Shown here one piece after another: positions 10,326-21,095 of a stretch of 64,000 nt of DNA. Within the stretch, counting starts at the first letter, position 1. The number at the start of each line of letters is the position of its first letter. The notes beneath the pieces are model-generated. The model was not told the origin of the DNA and searched no databases. It saw only the letters and a program-made list of their open reading frames with translations. A program made the translations under genes and the position numbers. The stretch spans positions 310,001 through 374,000 of the forward strand of contig NC_057769.1 in the NCBI RefSeq assembly GCF_010389155.1. Reading direction: 5' to 3'. The DNA comes from Erigeron canadensis. Its lineage: Eukaryota; Streptophyta; Magnoliopsida; Asterales; Asteraceae.

Positions 10326-11599
10326 TATTAGATTTTCATACATTTAAGTAATAAAAGCTTATAGTTCTAAAGATATACGATTCTAAGTGTTATACTTTAC
10401 AAGTTGTTGTACAATAATCGCATGTTTGTCACTGTCATTATTAGCTGAGCCATATTGATGAAATTGTCCCGTAGCCATTCCACAAGACTCATGCAATAAT
10501 CATTTCTCTATTATAGAATTTTTTTTTTAAACGAGTTGCACTCATAAGGTGATATTCTTATGAAATTTAATTACGAATTAAAATATAAACATATACTTAT
10601 GATCTTGTACTTGACATTCAAGTATATGTATTTGATCATGATGGAGGCCCATAACATGAATAGGTTTATTTTAAATCACATGTTCTATGATAATTAAATA
10701 ACAATTATGATTTTTTTTTCATATTTTTTTTTTGTAACAATTAGGACTCTAGATTTGAGTGATAATTGTAACTTTAAACATTAATACGTAAAATGAATAT
10801 ATAAGAAAGAAGAAAATTATCTACCTTTTTATTGAGAGATAAAATGAATCTTGAATGAAGTTCATATTGATTTGGATTTAGTATTCAAGTAACTATCTGT
10901 TGTAAATCGTGTTTTGTTCTGTTATCATCCCATGTTCTGTGATTTCTATTGTGTTCAGGATAAGGATGTTGTATATCGTTATATGTTATTATGTTTGAGA
11001 TATGTATATAGAGTTCAAATTGTGTTTATATTAAATATTAAACTAAATATTAATACTTATAGAAATATAATCTAATATATTATTAAATTGGACGACATTA
11101 TCAATATTGTATTGAAATACCAATGTACGACAGTTGTATGGATGAATTTATAAAATTCTCTTATAAGCTAATATTTATTTTTAGTTGTGTAGTCGACATT
11201 GATATTTATATGTGTAAATTTATATTAATTTATATAATAATAAGTAAAAGAAAAACAGAGTCAAATTTGAAAAATTTGAGAAAATTGAGAGATATGATTA
11301 CGTGTATTGTTTATAACATTTTAAATATAAGATAAATTATTAAATATATAAATTTAAATGTAAAACATGTAAGTAAAAACATACTTAAAAGAATATACTT
11401 TTAGAAAAATAAACACATATATTATATTTCATCTTTTGAATAATTTTTTAAATACAATATTTCATATATTGAAATTTTTTTAATTAATTAAATGATTAAA
11501 AGTTTTAAAAAAGACCTCTTGATGGCTAAAAATAAATACTATTTAGGGTTAAAAAGTGTAAATTGTTGATGTAAAACAAAAAAAGTTTAAAAATTAATG

Positions 11600-12520
11600 A
11601 GAGTTTATCTAGATGATGACATAAGTGAGAGTCAATTTAATGAAATTGAGCAATTTGATTGGTTAATAAGTCATTAGTTCAAATGTCTTATAGTAGTATA
11701 TATTAAGATTAAGATAGATGTAACTCATAAAATCAAAGTTGAAGATATAAAGTGTTCAATTCAAATGTCAATAATATTAAAATAATAGAAAGAAAAGTAA
11801 TGTAATAAAAGAACATTAAAAGCATATACCTTTTTTCGTCATTTGAAAGACTTTTTTATAGACGGAATTTGTTGTAGTGTTTTTTGTCTTCTTACTTTTG
11901 TCACATATTAACATTTTAAAGCTCCTTCTCAACTTAACTCGAAATAATGCAATTTATAATTGTTCGTGTGTGAAAACTGGGCTTTGTAGATGGAAATCAA
12001 TTTTAATAACATTGTAAAAATAATTATTTTAGTTATTTGTTTTCTATTAATTAAATAAACTTATGTAAAAACAAAATGATCACATTAGCGAGAGTCAATT
12101 TGATGAAATCGAGCGATATGATTAGTTAATAAGTTACTAGTTCAACTGTATTTTAGTATATATATATATACTTTAAAATTAAAATAGTACAATTACTATT
12201 AAAATCTTAATATATTTACATTAAATTTAATTTATTTTTAATTAATTATTATATATATATAATATAACATATTCTTGGATATATCTTAGGTATTACCTTA
12301 TTGAATAAATATTAGCTATTATTTTATCGGATTTATATTAGCTATTATTATTTTAGTTATTATATTAAAAACATGGGTAAAAAGTGTAAATTTATGATGG
12401 AAAACTAAAATACGTAAATTAAAAATAAAAGTCAATATTAAAAAATCGAGAGTTGTGATTAATTGATAAGTTATTAGAGCAACAGTATTTTGGTATAATA
12501 AAAGAAAGATGAGACTAATG
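11600..12520. repeat. Diverged local repeat, three copies
   Basis: Copies near 11627-11700, 12085-12160 and 12430-12500 share a pattern GAGAGTCAAT...GAAAT(T/C)GAG...GATT(A/G)GTTAATAAGT...TAGTTCAA, increasingly diverged. No terminal structures were found. Confidence 0.5.
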
Positions 12521-13414
12521 AGATTGCAGCTTATAACGATATGGGCCAGATTCAAAGAATAATGGGCCGAAGTGTCTTATGGGTCAAAACAAATTGATGG
12601 GCTCAGATATACACTTACAAGGGATGGCTCCTTCACAACTCTCCAGTAACTACGGCTCTTTCAGAGTGTGGCTGCAAATACAAGAGAGAGCATAGACTTA
12701 ACATGGATGTGGGGGTTAATGAACAGTAACGGCTCTCAGTGAGAGTCTCAAGATTACAGCGCGCCTTCCCTCGATTAGAGTCTCAATCAAAACACAACCT
12801 GCCCTATTCAGTCTACATCTGTATCTTGATGGGTTTTTTTTTTTTTTATGTATATTTTTTGAGGAAATATTATCTGTACGTATATGTTCCTAATTAGTAT
12901 TTATGAGTATCAAATTATGGATTTATATTCAGTCATATCACTGTTATTGTACGCCATTTTATATATGTTCTTATTTTTGAATCTATTACCTGTCATTTAT
13001 CATCTAATCTCTTTAGATCGATTATGTTTGTGTTACATCGATCTGCTCAAGCTTAATTGGTCTCATATATCTTAATTTCAATCAGTTTAAGATTCTTATC
13101 AGGCCGGCCATTCTGTCTGCTTCAATACCCACGTGCATTATCATATATACATATAATCCAACTTGACCATCTAGATACATGTATCGACCAATTAACGACT
13201 TGCTAACTTAATCGTTTGTTTAGGAGGATCGATCAATTAACCCGATCGAATTTTGACGCGGACAGAAATTAAACATACTATATATATATATATATATACA
13301 TAATTGTTTAATTTCCGATCACCTACTGCTAGCCAACCAATGCAGATTAACACCTTCGCGTACTACTAATTATGGGACATAAATATCTCACGCCATGAGT
13401 GTGTACCCAAGACA

Positions 13415-13749
13415 TGTTAGTATTAGAGGCACTTACACACTCACAATTTTGATGTAATTGATAAAAATGATCAGAGAACTTCAAACTCTTTTATTGAATT
13501 CAGAAAATTGCATGAGAATTACATAGCCAGCCACACCCTTATACAGGGAATAATACAACTAAGAAAAAGATAACGTGCATACGTGCCTAAAGACTCGGTC
13601 TGTGATAACCACCACACACATAGCCATTATTTGAATAAAACAGACTAATGCAGAAAATAAGGAAAATAACCAACGTACTAAAGACTGGTTCTCATGCAGT
13701 TACTCACATGCTTTAAACATGTGCAGATGAGTTTGGATCACTTTTAATA
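13415..13749 (-). repeat. 3' LTR of copia element (335 bp)
   Basis: Starts TGTTAGTATTAGAGG and ends CTTTTAATA on the plus strand; matches 18011-18347 almost base for base. In sense orientation the termini are TATTAAAAG...CTAACA, so the usual TG start is replaced by TA. The polyprotein stop codon (13713-13715) lies inside this LTR. Confidence 0.95.
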
Positions 13750-15194
13750 CCTTCCCTTGATTCAAACTCCATGACTCCTAGCTTGAATCTAAAATAGACA
13801 AACTTTTCTCTTGGCAACGCTTTGGTTAACATGTCTGCTAGCTGCTCATTTGTTCGACAAAACTCCAACTTAACTTTTTCTTCATCAACCATCTCTCGAA
13901 TGAAATGATGCTTGAGCTCAATATGTTTTGTACGACTATGCATGATTGGATTCTTGGACAGATTGATAGCTGAATGACTGTCACAATAGATAGTGATTGG
14001 CTTGGACTGTTGGACACCCAAATCTTCTAAAATTCGTTGCAACCATACAGCTTGACATGTAGCATTTGTAGCAGAAACATACTCTGCCTCGGTACTTGAT
14101 AGAGCAACTGTATTCTGTTTCTTTGAACACCAAGTAATCACACTTCCACCTAAAGAGAAAATGTTTGCAGAAACACTTTTCCGGTCATCAACACAAGCAA
14201 CCCAATCACTATCTGTAAATCCAATAAGATCCATTTTACCTCCTTTTGAGAACCACATTCCATACCCAGCAGTACCACTTATATACCTTAAAACTCTTTT
14301 AGCAGCTCCATAGTGCAACTTGGAAGGAGCTTGCATGAATCTTGATAGCACACCAACTGAGAAGGACAAATCGGGTCTGGTATGAGTCAAATATATAAGG
14401 CTACCAACCAGACTACGAAAGATTGTTTCATTCACCTTGTCTTCTCCATCTTCTCTAGTCAACTTATCATATGGATTCATAGGGACAGTCTCTGGCTTAC
14501 AATCTTTGAACCCATATTTTTCTAGCAGACTTGTTGCATATTTCTCTTGACTAATAAACACCCCATCTTCACACCGCTTCACTTCTATTCCCAAAAAGTA
14601 CTTCAGCAATCCCATATAAGTCATTTCAAACTTATCTTCCATTACACCTTTAAATTCTGCAATGAGTTGTAAATTGGAACTAGTACAGATAATATCATCT
14701 ACATAGATGCACACATAAATAATATCACCAGTACTAGTCAACTTAACATATAATGTTGGCTCATTGAGACTTCGAGTGTACCCATTACTTGTGAGATATC
14801 CATCAATTTTAGAATACCAAGCACGAGGGGCTTGTTTTAAGCCATATAGAGCTTTCCGTAGTCTATAAACTTTATCTTCCTTCCCTACCACCTCAAATCC
14901 TTCGGGTTGATACACATAAATTTCTTCAGTCAACTCCCCATTTAAGAAAGCAGTTTTTACATCCAGCTGATGTAAACTCCAACCACGATGCGCAGCCACA
15001 GCCATCACCATTCGGATTGTTTCAAATCTAGCTACTGGGGCAAATGTTTCTTCATAATCTACTCCCTTCTTTTGAGAGTAACCTTTTGCAACCAACCTCG
15101 CTTTGTACCTCATGATCTCACCATTTGGTCCCAGTTTAGTCTTGTAAAACCACTTCACTCCCACAATGTTTTTTCCTTCAGGTAGAGACACCAA
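13713..15194 (-). pseudogene. Copia polyprotein, reverse transcriptase-RNase H part
   Basis: Reverse transcriptase motifs are present: [15 protein letters not shown], the catalytic YVDDII, and a connection segment, followed by RNase H blocks [13 protein letters not shown] and STEAEYVS and the C-terminal [10 protein letters not shown]. The frame is open to the stop in the 3' LTR. It is in a different frame from the upstream integrase part: a run of nine A residues in sense (T run at 15209-15217) appears one base too long for continuity, giving a frameshift. The ATG used here is internal and not a real start. Confidence 0.93.
13750..13758 (-). other. Polypurine tract of copia element
   Basis: Sense sequence AAGGGAAGG lies directly upstream of the 3' LTR start, the expected position for plus-strand priming. 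It is inside the coding frame, because the reading frame continues into the LTR. Confidence 0.75.
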
Positions 15195-15204
15195 CTCCCA
15201 TGTA

Positions 15205-16539
15205 TTATTTTTTTTTAATGGCTTGTAATTCTTCTTTCATTGCATTCTGCCATTCTAGCTTGCTTGAGGCTTCTGAGTAGGTGATGGGATCTATAGAAGT
15301 ATTGAGAGCAAATTGACATCTCGTATATTGATTATCCTCATCTGATAATTCCTCACCTGTATGATAGTCTTTCAGCCACATAGGTGGTTTAGAAATTCTC
15401 TTTGATGGCCCTACAATAGAAGATGATGGAATGGGAGTAGAATTTTGTTGTGGGGAATTTGGTGACAAGGTAGTATTTGAAGTTGAATTTTGAGGTAAGG
15501 TAGTAGTACTATGATTGGTATTGTGAGTGGTTTCAAAGGTAGAGGGGTCTGAATTATTTGATGGAGTGTTTTGGGAGTTTGTACTTTGGATGAGACTAGG
15601 CAACTGTGAGTTGTTTGAGTTGTCATGGGGAGTAAGTGAATGGTCGTTTTCAATTGTAGGAAAAGGATCAATGTATGCATACTCATTTTTATTTCCACTT
15701 TCATCCTTCCAATTCCATTTTTCATTCTCCAAAAACAAAACATCACGCCTCACAATAAAATTTTTGCTTTCTGGCAAGTAAAGTCTATAGCCTTTACTTT
15801 GTTGAGAGTAGCCTATGAAGATGCCTTTTTCTGTTTTCTTGTCCAACTTTTTTCTTTTCTCCACTGGTATCAAGGCATGAGCTGGACAACCAAAGACCTT
15901 TAAGTAGGTCACATTTGGTTTCCTCCCATTCCACATTTCATACGGACTTTTGTTTTTCAATGCATTAGTGGGAGAAATATTAATGTTATGAACAACAGTA
16001 GCAACTGCCTCGGCCCAGTAAGAGTTGGATAACTCTTTATCCTGCAACATGCTTCTTGTCATCCCCATTACAGTTCTATTTTTTCTTTCCACCATACCAT
16101 TTTGTTGTGGTGTAAAAGGAACTGTCAACTCCCTTTTAATTCCATGAGTTTCACAAAAAGAGTTGAATTCATTTGAACAAAATTCACCACCCCTGTCAGT
16201 ACGAAGTACTTTAATCATTTTATCACTTTGTTTTTCAATAAAAACTTTGAATTTTTTGAATCTTTGAAAGGCATCAGATTTTTTTGCTATGAAATACACC
16301 CAACACATGTGAGAGTAATCATCAATAAACAACAGGTAGTATGAACTATTACCAAGGCTGCGTGTTTGCATAGGCCCACAAAGGTCAGCATGGATTATGC
16401 CTAGTTTTTGTGTGGCCCTCGCAGAATGCTGTGGAAAAGGAAGACGAGTTTGTTTTCCCATCACGCAGCCTTCACATGTATCACCAATTTTAATAAAGGG
16501 AAGTCCATACACCATATGTTTGTCATGCAATGTTTTCAA
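15205..16539 (-). pseudogene. Copia polyprotein, integrase part
   Basis: Contains the zinc-binding tail CEGCVMGKQ, then the integrase core with HADLCGPM, RTDRGGEF and QQNGMVERKNRT, the copia GKKAPYE-like block NKSPYEMWNGRKP, and a low-complexity Ser/Thr/Asn linker before the reverse transcriptase region. It is in frame with the gag-protease part and separated from it by a single TAG codon at 16552-16554. Shadow frames on both strands were ignored. Confidence 0.93.
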
Positions 16540-16551
16540 ACTAGTATAGTT

Positions 16552-17937
16552 CTAGTGACCATACCTTTGATGCCATAATTGTGTGGTGTTTGTTTTCACG
16601 AATGGAATGTCCTCGGCTTTTGATGCATCAAGCAGGAACATGTTATTGCTCAACACCGGAATCTTCATGACATCAACTCCTTTTTTCTTGATGACACACT
16701 TGCTATCTTCAAAAAGTAGTGTATATCCGCTCTTCATAAGTTGTCCCACGCTGAGCAAATTATACTCAAGCTTGGGGGCAAAGTACACATCCTTCAAAAA
16801 TTTTTGTGAGTTTCTGCCAGTAACAATCTTTACAGTGCCTTTTCCTTCAACCTTTAACTTCTTCTTATCACCCAACTGCACCTCCAATTTGAAAGTCTCA
16901 TCAAGACAAGTGAACATACCTTTAGAGCCTGTCATGTGATTGGAGCATCCCGAGTCTAAAAACCACAAACAATTTATTCCATTGTTTGTACTGCCATGCA
17001 ATACCATAGACGGTTCATTGCTGGAAGTGAAAGTCATGAACAAGTGCTGCTGCTCTTCAACATTTTCTTCTTCTTCGGGAGTTTCTATAACTGCATTTAC
17101 TTGGGCATCTTCATTGTACCAACAATCTTTTTGAACATGGCCATATTTTTTGCATATATAGCACTGGGGGACATTCCCACGTCCCGGCGTTCGACCTCTT
17201 CCTCGCCCTCTAAAAGACCCTCTACCCCTGCCTCGGTAAGTGTTGGACCGATCAGGAGTTTGAGTCATGCGACTGGTCTCTTGAAACACTTGAAGTGCCT
17301 GCTCATCAGATCTCTCTTGCTTATCATTTGATCTGCTGTTTATTCTTTCTTCCTGGGATTGGAGAGACCCCATTAATTTTGTAGGGGTCAACGTGGTAAG
17401 ATCAACAGTCACTTCAATTGAGGATACTACATAGTCAAACTTGGGAGTGAGACTACGCAATATCTTTTCAACTATAGCTTGGTCAGTGACTTGTTCACCA
17501 TAGGCACGTTTTTGGCTGACTATCACCGTTACTCTTGAAAAGTAATCACCCACCAGTTCACCTTCACGCATGAACAGGTTCTCAAATTCTCTCCTTAGTC
17601 CCTGTAGCTTTACAGCTTTGACTTTTGTATCACCTTCATACTCCGTCTTCAAAATTTCCCAACTTTCTTTAGCAGTCTTTGCTGATGCAATTCTTGAAAA
17701 AAGGTTATCATATGTGGCCTGCTGTATGAGGGCCATAGCATAAGCATCCTTTTTCTTGGCCGCCTTTAAACGACTCTGATCCGTCTCTTCTTCATTCAGC
17801 CCATTTTCAATACATTCCCAAAGATCACGAGATCTCAGAATGGTTGTCATACGGATACTCCAAAAATCATACCCTTCACCCTTAAAGATAGGGATTGGGG
17901 TTGGTGCAGTGGGAAGATTGCTTGCTTGATCCGCCAT
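16552..17937 (-). pseudogene. Copia polyprotein, gag and protease part
   Basis: Begins with MADQASNLPTAPTP at 17937, 55 bases downstream of the primer binding site, so this is the genuine polyprotein start. It has a copia gag domain (UBN2-like), an RGRGRG-rich stretch, a CCHC zinc knuckle CYICKKYGHVQKDC, and the aspartic protease active site DSGCSNH. It ends at TAG (16552-16554) inside the region leading to integrase (LWHQRYGH before the stop), a point where family members read through with a hydrophobic codon; a one-base change explains it. Confidence 0.93.
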
Positions 17938-17992
17938 TTCAGATTATTTGTTGTTGTGTGAAGGATTGAATAAGGACACTAACTCTCACTGT

Positions 17993-18004
17993 GCTCTGAT
18001 ACCA
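17993..18004 (-). other. Primer binding site (initiator tRNA-Met)
   Basis: Sense sequence TGGTATCAGAGC is the standard plant primer binding site complementary to the 3' end of tRNA-iMet. It is six bases inside the 5' LTR boundary (18011). Confidence 0.93.
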
Positions 18005-18010
18005 AAATTA

Positions 18011-18347
18011 TGTTAGTATTAGAGGCACTTACACACTCACAATTTTGATGTAATTGATAAAAATGATCAGAGAACTTCAAACTCTTTTATTGAATTCAGA
18101 AAATTGCATGAGAATTACATAGCCAGCCACACCCTTATATAGGGAATAATACAACTAAGAAAAAGATAACGTGCATACGTGCCTAAAGACTCGGTCTGTG
18201 ATAACCACCACACACACACAGCCATTATTTGAATAAAACAGACTAATGCAGAAAATAAGGAAAATAACCAACGTACTAAAGACTGGTTCTCATGCAGTTA
18301 CTCACATGCTTTAAACATGTGCAGATGAGTTTGGATCACTTTTAATA
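18011..18347 (-). repeat. 5' LTR of copia element (337 bp)
   Basis: Matches the LTR at 13415-13749. Differences seen: TATATAGGG here against TATACAGGG there, and two extra bases plus one substitution in the CACACA run. Followed by the AGACA duplication at 18348-18352. Confidence 0.95.
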
Positions 18348-18578
18348 AGACATGCATCAAATTCATGGAAACGATAAGATACATATATATGATGGTGTAT
18401 ATATCTCACCTACATATTGTTTGTCTTATTTTGAAATTATAAGCGTATGTTCCAAACATATATATGATGCGGTAGGGGTGTTTACTCATATGTTAACATA
18501 TAGCGTGTAAATAACTGTTTGTTTTTTATTTTATTTTCTCAAATATAAATGATCTTAAAAATATTCAAATAGCAAAAA

Positions 18579-18650
18579 TCTCCTGTAGCTCAGTTGGTTA
18601 GAGCGTTGGTCTTATAAACCCAAAGTAGCAGGTTCAAGCCCCGCCGGTCT
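18579..18650 (+). tRNA. tRNA-like pseudogene, third copy of the dispersed repeat
   Basis: 5' two thirds nearly identical to 1600-1673 (TCTCCTGTAGCTCAGTTGGT onward, anticodon loop CTTATAA), but the 3' acceptor strand is CGGTCTA and no longer pairs. The upstream 60 bases (TTGTTTTTTATTTTATTTTC and AATATAAATGATC) match the other two copies. Confidence 0.5.
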
Positions 18651-18914
18651 ACGTTAATTTTCTCACCTTTTAAATTTTTCTGTATACCTAAAAATCCCCC
18701 ACTATTTTTTATTCCTTTTTAAGTTTTTTGCAAACCAAAGAACGTCTGCACTGAAAATGTCTCAGTATTTTTTATTCCTTTACACAAGTCCAATTTCATG
18801 TAAGTTGATATATACTGTAATTAACAACATAAAATAGATATTATAGATGATATAGGGAGATAGTCTTACAGATGAACGCTGCAGGCATAAATTCAAAACT
18901 TCACACAGACAATT

Positions 18915-19170
18915 AAAGAAACTATATCTTATGATCCATGAGTGAGGGTAGTGATCTATCAGAAATTAATTTTATGCATTGTGCGCTATGAGTATCAAGA
19001 CGTTAAATAAAACCAAAAGGTTACCACCAGGCCGTGAGGCTTTCCCAGAGAATGTTTTCTATTTACATTCCCGTCTCTTAGAAAGAGCTTACAACTCACT
19101 TACCATTATAATGGTAAATACAACTAAAAAATATGGCTGGCTTGGGTTTTTCGACTGTGACAATAAAGTA
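18915..19170 (+). repeat. Dispersed segment, copy of 5125-5270
   Basis: See 5125-5270. After it, 19240-19360 repeats the upstream flank of the tRNA-like copies (AAAGAATAATTGTTCGTTTT) without the tRNA core. Confidence 0.6.
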
Positions 19171-19644
19171 TAATATCTTTAAAAATAATAATACATAGAA
19201 AACAAGAAATGTATATTGTTCGTTCGTGGGTTTTGAATATAAGTTTAAGAAACAGCGTGTACGTACTACTTAAAGAATAATTGTTCGTTTTTTATTTGTT
19301 CCTCAAGTATAAATTATTTGAAAACTACTTTAAGAATAATTGTTTGTTTTTAATATGTGGGTGTTATACAAGTTATTAACATATGGATAAAGTTTTTACC
19401 TAAATTTCGAATACATTAATACAAATAGTTTGACCCGCTAATAATTCTTGTAATATGTATACTTCTAGTTTTAAGTGTTTGTTATGGATGTTGACACGAG
19501 TTTAGACAATTATATACAAAATTATATGAAAATAAAAGAAAAAAAAAGCTTGAAAAACTGTCAAACCGTTGAAACCGGACCGACTACATGGTTTGGTCTG
19601 ATTCGGTTAGACAATATACTTGGTTTGGTTTGTTTTAATATATA

Positions 19645-20000
19645 CTAGCCTTGTACCCGCGCGATGCAGCGGGACATAGGAAAAAACCGCTGGTAAAGTA
19701 GCTGTACAGTGTTATTACATGAATGTATGATTTAACTATAGTGTTTCTTACCACCGTTATTATTTTAGAGTGAACGTTTTTTATGTTGATTGATTATTAA
19801 ATTCGGTAACGCATGTGTGTTTTTTTGGTATACTATATGAGCAACTTAAGGGAAGGGAAGAAACACGTGTAAGGTTTTTTTAAGGATATTTTTGGAATTT
19901 CAGGAATAAAGTGTTTTATGGTAATATAGATTAAAAGGATAAATTGAAGATTTTAAAGGTAGAATGTTAAATTTTAGGGAGGGTAGTTTGTTTATATAGA
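19645..20000 (-). mobile_element. Short Helitron-like element, minus strand (356 bp)
   Basis: On the minus strand it reads A|TCTATATAAACAAACTACC at the 5' end (20000) and ends ...GCTACACGG-type GC-rich sequence then CTAG|T at 19645, the Helitron pattern of TC start, CTRR end and insertion between A and T. A GC-rich stretch CCCGCGCGATGCAGCGGG precedes the 3' end. Two other elements with the same terminal design are at 43372-43679 and 45372-45696. No protein encoded. Confidence 0.6.
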
Positions 20001-20034
20001 TAGTATATATATATATATAGCAACTTTTGATGAG

Positions 20035-20284
20035 CCAATGGGTTGATAGCCCAGTGGCATCCAGACCTCCAATGAAGGCTTGTTATTTGGGCAATCAGGG
20101 TTCGAATCTAAAGGGACTCAGGTTTTACCCCAAATGGCATTCAATGCCGTAGATGTCGTGCCGTTTGGCGATCTATCTGGGGGTTTTTCATATGAATTAC
20201 CGCAATGGCATTCTTCCCGGTGGGTATAGAGACTACAAATAGGGTGAACAAGCTGTGACAAAAAAACGAATGTTCAAAAAAAAG
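20035..20284 (+). mobile_element. tRNA-derived SINE, 250 bp, 16-bp TSD
   Basis: Pol III A box TAGCCCAGTGGC (20047-20058) and B box GGTTCGAATCT (20099-20109) are correctly spaced. The 3' end is A-rich (ACAAAAAAACGAA...AAAAAAAA). AGCAACTTTTGAYGAG flanks both sides (20019-20034 and 20285-20300, one mismatch), a target duplication of LINE-mobilised length. It sits directly beside the 5' end of the Helitron-like element. Confidence 0.85.
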
Positions 20285-20300
20285 AGCAACTTTTGACGAG

Positions 20301-21010
20301 ATCTTACACAATATGTTTAGAAACAACCTAATATAATTAGAGTATTGTTTGTTTCTTTTATCTATGTTTTTTTAATCTATATTTATATTTATTCTTTATT
20401 ATCGTAATTATAAAATTTTATTGATGAAATGTTTTAACATATAACAAAGTTTTTTTTTCTTCGTATAATATAATTTTGAATTCAACATTAATAATGACGT
20501 GACAATAACAAATTAAGTTTCTAAGGCTAAAAGGAGTGGTATTGTCGGGGGTTGAGCTACTTTCATCACGTCGCGCCATGTGTCATTCTGAGTTGTTGGG
20601 GGTTGTCTGGAAAAAAAAGGGAGAATTGAGTTGCCTGGAAGGTAGGGTAGTCTTTCATGACATATGACAATTAAATTACTAATATTAATAGTTAAACCCA
20701 CTAAAATCTAAAAAAATGGGATAGCAAATGTGGACTTTGGTGAGTGTGTCATATCAAAATGAATTTTGCAAGCGATATGTGGAATCGCTCATTTTGTGTA
20801 TTGCCTAGGCGGAATAGTGTGGGTAGCAACTTGGGGGCGACGAGCAGTGGATTGTCGGGAAAGTTGCTCTACTATGTAAGTAATTGATGAAAATATAATT
20901 AATGTAAAAATATAGTGAATAAAATTTAAATTATAAAAGATAAATGATATAAATTAATTTATTAAAGATGAAATGATAATTTTATATCTAACTTTTTTAT
21001 AAAATAAAAT
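20301..21010. other. Intergenic region upstream of the ELMO gene
   Basis: AT-rich with a less AT-rich island at 20520-20870 that may be a decayed MITE; no ends or duplications could be assigned. Confidence 0.45.
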
Positions 21011-21095
21011 ATGATAATAATTAGATAGTATAAAATGATAGAACTATTATAAAAATATGATAATAATTAGATAGTATAAAATGATAGAACTATTT
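21011..21095. repeat. Exact tandem duplication, 46-bp unit
   Basis: ATGATAATAATTAGATAGTA followed by TAAAATGATAGAACTATT occurs at 21011 and again at 21057, two copies without mismatch over 38 bases. It lies about 200 bases upstream of the presumed ELMO transcript start. Confidence 0.9.

Larger units (their letters stand above)
9976..13409. other. AT-rich intergenic block with low-copy local repeats
   Basis: No gene recognised. Contains a short direct duplication (10215-10325) and a repeat seen three times (11600-12520). A less AT-rich stretch at 12541-12830 has repeated ACGGCTCT and GAGAGTCTCA words but no coding frame and no identifiable RNA gene. Confidence 0.6.
13415..18347 (-). mobile_element. 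Ty1/copia LTR retrotransposon, nearly full-length, minus strand, TSD AGACA
   Basis: A complete structure on the minus strand: 5' LTR (18011-18347), primer binding site complementary to initiator tRNA-Met (17993-18004), gag-protease, integrase and reverse transcriptase-RNase H in copia order, polypurine tract (13750-13758) and 3' LTR (13415-13749). AGACA flanks both sides (13410-13414 and 18348-18352). The LTRs differ by about two substitutions and one 2-bp indel, so insertion was recent. The single polyprotein frame is interrupted by one nonsense codon and one frameshift, so this copy cannot make its own full product. Subfamily (for example Tork-like) not decided. Confidence 0.95.

Noticed and set aside
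12541..12830. Possible non-coding RNA gene
   Set aside because: Less AT-rich with repeated words, but no promoter boxes, fold or family likeness that I could support.
15411..15903. Several open frames over the copia integrase region
   Set aside because: Out-of-frame shadows of the polyprotein on both strands.
13415..18347. Copia element as an endogenous virus
   Set aside because: Domain order, tRNA-iMet primer site and lack of an envelope gene fit an ordinary Ty1/copia retrotransposon.
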